A stretch of 64,000 nt of DNA, taken from NCBI GenBank assembly GCA_030649955.1, contig JAUSFD010000015.1:1-64000 (forward strand), read 5' to 3'. The DNA comes from Candidatus Peregrinibacteria bacterium (GTDB lineage: Bacteria; Patescibacteriota; Gracilibacteria; Peribacterales; Peribacteraceae). Shown here one piece after another: positions 60,130 to 64,000 of the stretch; within the stretch, counting starts at the first letter, position 1, and each line of letters opens with the position of its first letter. Both the position numbers and the translations under genes were made by a program. The notes under the pieces are model-generated. The model was not told the origin of the DNA. It searched no databases and was given only the letters and a program-made list of their open reading frames with translations.

Positions 60130-63100
60130 TCAGCGATCCCTCAGTACTCGGTAGATGGCGACTGCCACTTCTCCGCGGGTCAGGTACTCGTGGGGCTCCA
60201 GCTCGTCGTCATCGAGATCCGGGAAGAGGTCGTACTCTTCTACAGCACCGGCGTAGCGGTCGAACCAGTCTTCGCTGTCGACGTCGTCGTAGTCATGATC
60301 GAGGTCCTCTTCCAGGTCGAACGTCCGCACGATCATCTTCAGGAACTCCGCACGGGTCACCCTGCGCTCGGGGCGGAAGGAGCCATCGGGGTAGCCGGAG
60401 ATGATGCCGCGGCGCTCCGCGTCCACGACGTACTTCACGTACCACTCGCCGTCCTCGACGTCCCAGAACCGATCGTTGTTGCTGCGCTTCTTCACAGAGC
60501 CGTAGCGTGCGAGGAGGAGGAACTTCGCGGCTTCCGCACGGTTCACGTCGTCGTCGGGGCGGAAGTCCCCGTCGTTGCCCTCGATGATGTCGCGTGCAGC
60601 CAGGAAGTTCGCAGCGCGTCCCTCGAGCGTCGAGGAATCGACGTCGTCGAACGCATCGGAGTACTCATCTCCGTCACTGGAGTAGGCACTCGAGTAGCTG
60701 AAGCTACTGGAGGAGGAAGAGAACGAGGAGAAGTACCCGTCCAGGTTCTGCTTGTTCTTGAAGGTCACGGTGACGCAGGTTCCGGAGAGGACGGTGATCG
60801 TGCCACCCACGGGGGTCACGGAGACCTGGTTCCACGTCGGAGGCACGTACTCGGTCACGGTGTGCAGACCCACGGGGACCTCGAGGAACGTCGCGCGTCC
60901 TAGCGTGTTGTTCCACGCCTGCCTCGTCCCATCGAGCGTGAACTGGAACTGCGGGACGGGGAGCAGGGGGTAGCCACGCGTGTCGAACGTTTCCTTCACC
61001 ACCTCGATGCAACCGAGGCTGATGGAGCTCACGGAGCTCGAGGAACTGACGCTGCTCGATGAGCTCGAGGAGCTCACTGAGGAAGAGCTTGAAGAGGAGC
61101 TCACTGGTGGGCAAGTGACGACGGTGGAGACCGTGCTCTGGTTATTCGCGCTCACCGGATCGACGGTCGTCGTTACGACGATGGCGGTGTTCGGCACGGT
61201 GACCGGGATGCAGGCATCCTGTTGTGGGATCAAGAATGCGAGTGTGAGCGTGTACACCTGACCGCTGCCGAGCGTTCCCAGCGTGCAGCGGATGACGCTG
61301 CCATCCTTGATGCAGGAGTCGTCGGAGAGAGCGGCGTTGAACGTGAAGCCTCCGGGGATGGGATCAGTGACGATGACGTTCTTCGCCGATCCTGGCCCGT
61401 TATTGATGATGGTGAGGGTGTAGACGATCGTCGATCCGCGTAGGATCGAGGAGACGCCACTCTTCACGATGGCGACATCGGCGTTCTCCGGTGGCGGGCA
61501 GAGGATTGCCGTCTCCACGAGGGAGCTGACATTGTTGCTCTGGATGGGATCCTGCGTCGATGACGAAATCGTCGCCCGGTTCGCCGCCACTGCGGGGATG
61601 CACGGATCCTGCTTCGGTGTTGCGAAGGTGAGGATCAGAGTCCTCGTCTGGCCGCTCTGGAGTGTCCCGAGCGCACATACGATGTTCCCGCCCTGCTTCG
61701 TGCAGGAGTTGTCGGAGAGGTTCCCGAGGTACGTAAGCCCCGTGGGGATCGGATCGGTGACGACGACGTTCGTCGCTGCACCCGGCCCGTTGTTCACAAT
61801 GGAGAGCGTGTAGGTGACGGTATTCCCGCGGGTCACCGTCGCCGGGCCCTCCTTCACGATGGAGACGTCCGTTGTCACGGGAGGGGGGCAGAGGAGCTGT
61901 GTCGTCACCGTGCTCGTGTTATTGGAGGCACTGCTCTCTGGTGTCGTTGTGCTGACCGTCGCCCTGTTCTGCACCGATCCCGTTACGCACGGATCGGGGA
62001 GAGTTGTCGTGAAGGTCAGGACGAGGGTCTCCGACGATCCGCTCGGCATCGTGCCGAGGGTGCAGGAGACGGATCCGCCCTGGAGTGTGCAGCGGTTGTC
62101 CGAGGCAGCAGAATTGAAGGTGAGACCTGCCGGGACGGGATCGGTGACGACGACGTTCGCCGCAGCGGCTGGCCCTGTACTCGTCACGGTGAGGGTGTAC
62201 ACGACCGGGTTCCCGCGCGTGACACTCGAAGGGCCAGTCTTCACGACGCTCACGTCACCCTTGTCCGGCTGAGGGCAGAGGACCTGCGTTGTGACTTCAC
62301 TCCCGTTGTTCGTATCGTTCGTCTCGTCTGTGGACGTAGCCACCGTCGCACGATTGATCACCGTGCGCGGGAGGCAGAGTGTCTGAATCGGGATGTCCAC
62401 TCGCACGGTGAACGTCTTCGTCTCACCTGCTGCGAGCGTCCCGAGTTCGCAGGCGAGGACATCGTTCTGGACTGTGCAGTGCGCACCATCATTCGAGGAG
62501 ACTCCCAAGAAGGTTGTCCCGGCCGGGAGGGGATCCGTGACCTCTACCCCTTCGGCTTGGCCAGGCCCTGCATTCGTCACGGCGATGGTGTAGGAGAGGA
62601 CGCCACCGCGGGAGATGCTCACGGGTCCGGTCTTCACGACACTCACATCCGCCTTCAGGCGGACCTTGCGGTTCTTGAAGATTACGACGGCGCAGTCCTT
62701 GCCGGTCTCCACGGAGAGTTTTCCGTTCGATGGCGTCACGACAACCTGCTCCCACCCGAGGAGAGGGGACTCCGTCACCCGGTGGTCTCCTGCGGAGACG
62801 TTCTCGAAGCGCGCGTGACCGCTCAGCTTCATCTCCACCGTTTTGTTCCCATCGAGGGTGAACGTGAAGGGCGGCACGTCGTCCGGGAGGGGCACGCCAT
62901 TCACATCAAATATCTCCTTCACCACTTCGACGCATCCCAGCTGCGGCGGGCACAGCACGGTGACGTTGTGCGCACTCGTGTTGTTGCCTTCGTTGAGATC
63001 GGGGACTGGGCTCGAGATTGTGGCTTTGTTCACCAGTGTCTCCGGTACGCACTGCTGTCCCTGGTTCCGGGGAACCGTGAAGGAGAGCGTGATCGTGACC

Positions 63101-64000
63101 GAATGACCTGCATTGAGCGAGAGGCCACCGCACATGACTTTCCCGAGTCCTGTCACTTCATTGCACCCGGGTGTCGATGCCTGAGGATTGTACTGGAGCC
63201 CTGCGGGGAAGAAGTCGATGACCGTGACGTTGGGTGCGTTCGCCGGTCCGAGGTTCTTCGCCGTGAGCGTGTAGGTGAAGGTATCCCCCCTCTGCACCGT
63301 TGCTGGCCCCTTCTTCACGATCTTGAGGTCGGCCTGGGGAGCGGAGGAAGATGATCTGCTGCGCGAGCTGCTGGAGGAGGACTGTACATCGCAATTGATA
63401 TGGAGAATTTCGACGGCATCAATGTCCGGGCCCTCGTTGGTGTAGTTTTGGATGATATTGTTATTTTGAATCTTCACGTACCGCGCTTCGCTCAAGCCAG
63501 CAGTTGCCAAATCGAAACTCAATGATGTTCGTTCATTCGAAACGGCAAGTGTCGGACTTCGCTGCCCCAGACTGAAGAAATGCACGCCGTCATTGCTGAC
63601 GAGCACTGTGAAAGTCTCGTACATCTCTCCGGTACGGAAATCGGAGAGGTGGATCGTGAGATCGTTTCCCTGTCCATTAACGATGCGTACATTGTCTGCA
63701 AAGCCAACGGTCACAAAGCCCGGTTGGTTGCCATCATTATCAAAGTCCGCTATCCCTACGACTTCATTCGGGCTTTGTCCTCCCGTCGTGAGGAAAGAAT
63801 CAGGCGGTCCTAGTACATCACTGGGGTTGTCGGATTCGTTCTGCGGGGACTGTTCAATGATGCGTGACGCGAAGGGGGCCTGGGGAATATTCGGACACTG
63901 CTGCACCTGCTGTGGCAAACAAATTGCAGCAATATGACCGTGGTCGCCACCGTCACCCACTCCGTCGATGCGCTGCCCAGGCGTGACTGGCTGACCTCGG
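60130..64000 (-). CDS. large DUF11 and SLH surface protein, N-terminus outside the window
   Basis: About 1290 residues are visible. The visible N-terminal part has a discoidin-like stretch (NPSDVLGPPDSF, VLVSNDGVHFFSLG, YVKIQNNN), then five DUF11 repeats (KTGP or KxGPxxVTRG signature) and two prealbumin-like domains (CVEVVKEIFDVNG, CIEVVKETFDTRG), with Ser-rich spacers. The C-terminus carries three SLH modules, including FWDVEDGEWYVKYVVDAERRGIISGY and FRPERRVTRAEFLKMI. The frame is open at the window edge, so the start and signal peptide lie outside. The SLH part would tether it to the wall polysaccharide. Confidence 0.9.
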   Translation of the reverse strand, partial: RGQPVTPGQRIDGVGDGGDHGHIAAICLPQQVQQCPNIPQAPFASRIIEQSPQNESDNPSDVLGPPDSFLTTGGQSPNEVVGIADFDNDGNQPGFVTVGFADNVRIVNGQGNDLTIHLSDFRTGEMYETFTVLVSNDGVHFFSLGQRSPTLAVSNERTSLSFDLATAGLSEARYVKIQNNNIIQNYTNEGPDIDAVEILHINCDVQSSSSSSRSRSSSSAPQADLKIVKKGPATVQRGDTFTYTLTAKNLGPANAPNVTVIDFFPAGLQYNPQASTPGCNEVTGLGKVMCGGLSLNAGHSVTITLSFTVPRNQGQQCVPETLVNKATISSPVPDLNEGNNTSAHNVTVLCPPQLGCVEVVKEIFDVNGVPLPDDVPPFTFTLDGNKTVEMKLSGHARFENVSAGDHRVTESPLLGWEQVVVTPSNGKLSVETGKDCAVVIFKNRKVRLKADVSVVKTGPVSISRGGVLSYTIAVTNAGPGQAEGVEVTDPLPAGTTFLGVSSNDGAHCTVQNDVLACELGTLAAGETKTFTVRVDIPIQTLCLPRTVINRATVATSTDETNDTNNGSEVTTQVLCPQPDKGDVSVVKTGPSSVTRGNPVVYTLTVTSTGPAAAANVVVTDPVPAGLTFNSAASDNRCTLQGGSVSCTLGTMPSGSSETLVLTFTTTLPDPCVTGSVQNRATVSTTTPESSASNNTSTVTTQLLCPPPVTTDVSIVKEGPATVTRGNTVTYTLSIVNNGPGAATNVVVTDPIPTGLTYLGNLSDNSCTKQGGNIVCALGTLQSGQTRTLILTFATPKQDPCIPAVAANRATISSSTQDPIQSNNVSSLVETAILCPPPENADVAIVKSGVSSILRGSTIVYTLTIINNGPGSAKNVIVTDPIPGGFTFNAALSDDSCIKDGSVIRCTLGTLGSGQVYTLTLAFLIPQQDACIPVTVPNTAIVVTTTVDPVSANNQSTVSTVVTCPPVSSSSSSSSVSSSSSSSSVSSSSSVSSISLGCIEVVKETFDTRGYPLLPVPQFQFTLDGTRQAWNNTLGRATFLEVPVGLHTVTEYVPPTWNQVSVTPVGGTITVLSGTCVTVTFKNKQNLDGYFSSFSSSSSSFSYSSAYSSDGDEYSDAFDDVDSSTLEGRAANFLAARDIIEGNDGDFRPDDDVNRAEAAKFLLLARYGSVKKRSNNDRFWDVEDGEWYVKYVVDAERRGIISGYPDGSFRPERRVTRAEFLKMIVRTFDLEEDLDHDYDDVDSEDWFDRYAGAVEEYDLFPDLDDDELEPHEYLTRGEVAVAIYRVLRDR

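Overview
Organism. The window is GC-rich bacterial chromosome (by eye well above 50%) with short intergenic gaps and standard code usage: TGA ends ftsA and many other genes, so this is not a UGA-glycine lineage. A free-standing DNA polymerase I 5' exonuclease, a VirB6-like membrane protein with a partner, many short uncharacterised membrane proteins, CCA-encoded tRNAs and an almost complete lack of Shine-Dalgarno sites suggest a Patescibacteria/CPR-type bacterium (Peregrinibacteria or Peribacteria-like). That placement is inference; no rRNA is present to prove it.

Layout. 1-3450: tRNA-Lys with a GIY-YIG gene two bases after its CCA, a decayed tRNA-Lys copy, small unknown proteins, a TSUP transporter and a secreted CHRD protein. 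3660-8800: half glycosyltransferase, 5' exonuclease, ftsA-ftsZ, dUTPase. 8850-14260: a 1638-residue protein with an HExxH motif, coupled to a small membrane protein. 14530-16100: a tRNA-Val island with fragments, a Nudix remnant and an AT-rich acetyltransferase. 16130-25160: comF, rseP, dnaA, a thrS fused to a YbaK-like domain, an lgt homologue, membrane proteins and corA. 25350-29230: membrane protein with an LPKSG tail, enolase, hicBA, and a GIY-YIG gene beside tRNA-Pro. 29230-33120: DHH phosphoesterase and infB. 33230-37160: VirB6-like pair and a winged-helix regulator. 37320-44770: rplS, csaB-like, lepA, thpR, tRNA-fMet, rpmA, ftsB-like, murC. 44910-53490: SLH protein, purL, murJ, acylphosphatase, lepB-secE-nusG, PH-like membrane protein, pth. 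53640-64000: two very large DUF11 surface proteins with unknown genes between them.

How the genes fit together. The core set covers division and wall synthesis (ftsA, ftsZ, ftsB-like, murC, murJ), export (secE, lepB, rseP, lgt-like) and translation (thrS, infB, lepA, rplS, rpmA, pth, tRNAs). A surface theme runs through it: a csaB-like pyruvyl transferase, which in other bacteria makes the wall ligand of SLH domains, occurs with two SLH proteins, an LPQTGG-tailed DUF11 protein and a CHRD protein.

Most unusual signals. (1) About seventeen intergenic elements have different sequences but one architecture: two inverted arms, each a degenerate tandem array with a fixed 7-, 8- or 9-base period. 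(2) About twenty start codons lie 6-10 bases after a -10-like hexamer, which predicts widespread leaderless mRNAs. (3) tRNA fragments are interrupted by TTCG/TACG hairpin elements, and single-domain GIY-YIG genes sit next to tRNAs. (4) There is a YbaK-ThrRS fusion, and a palindromic repeat inserted in frame in infB.
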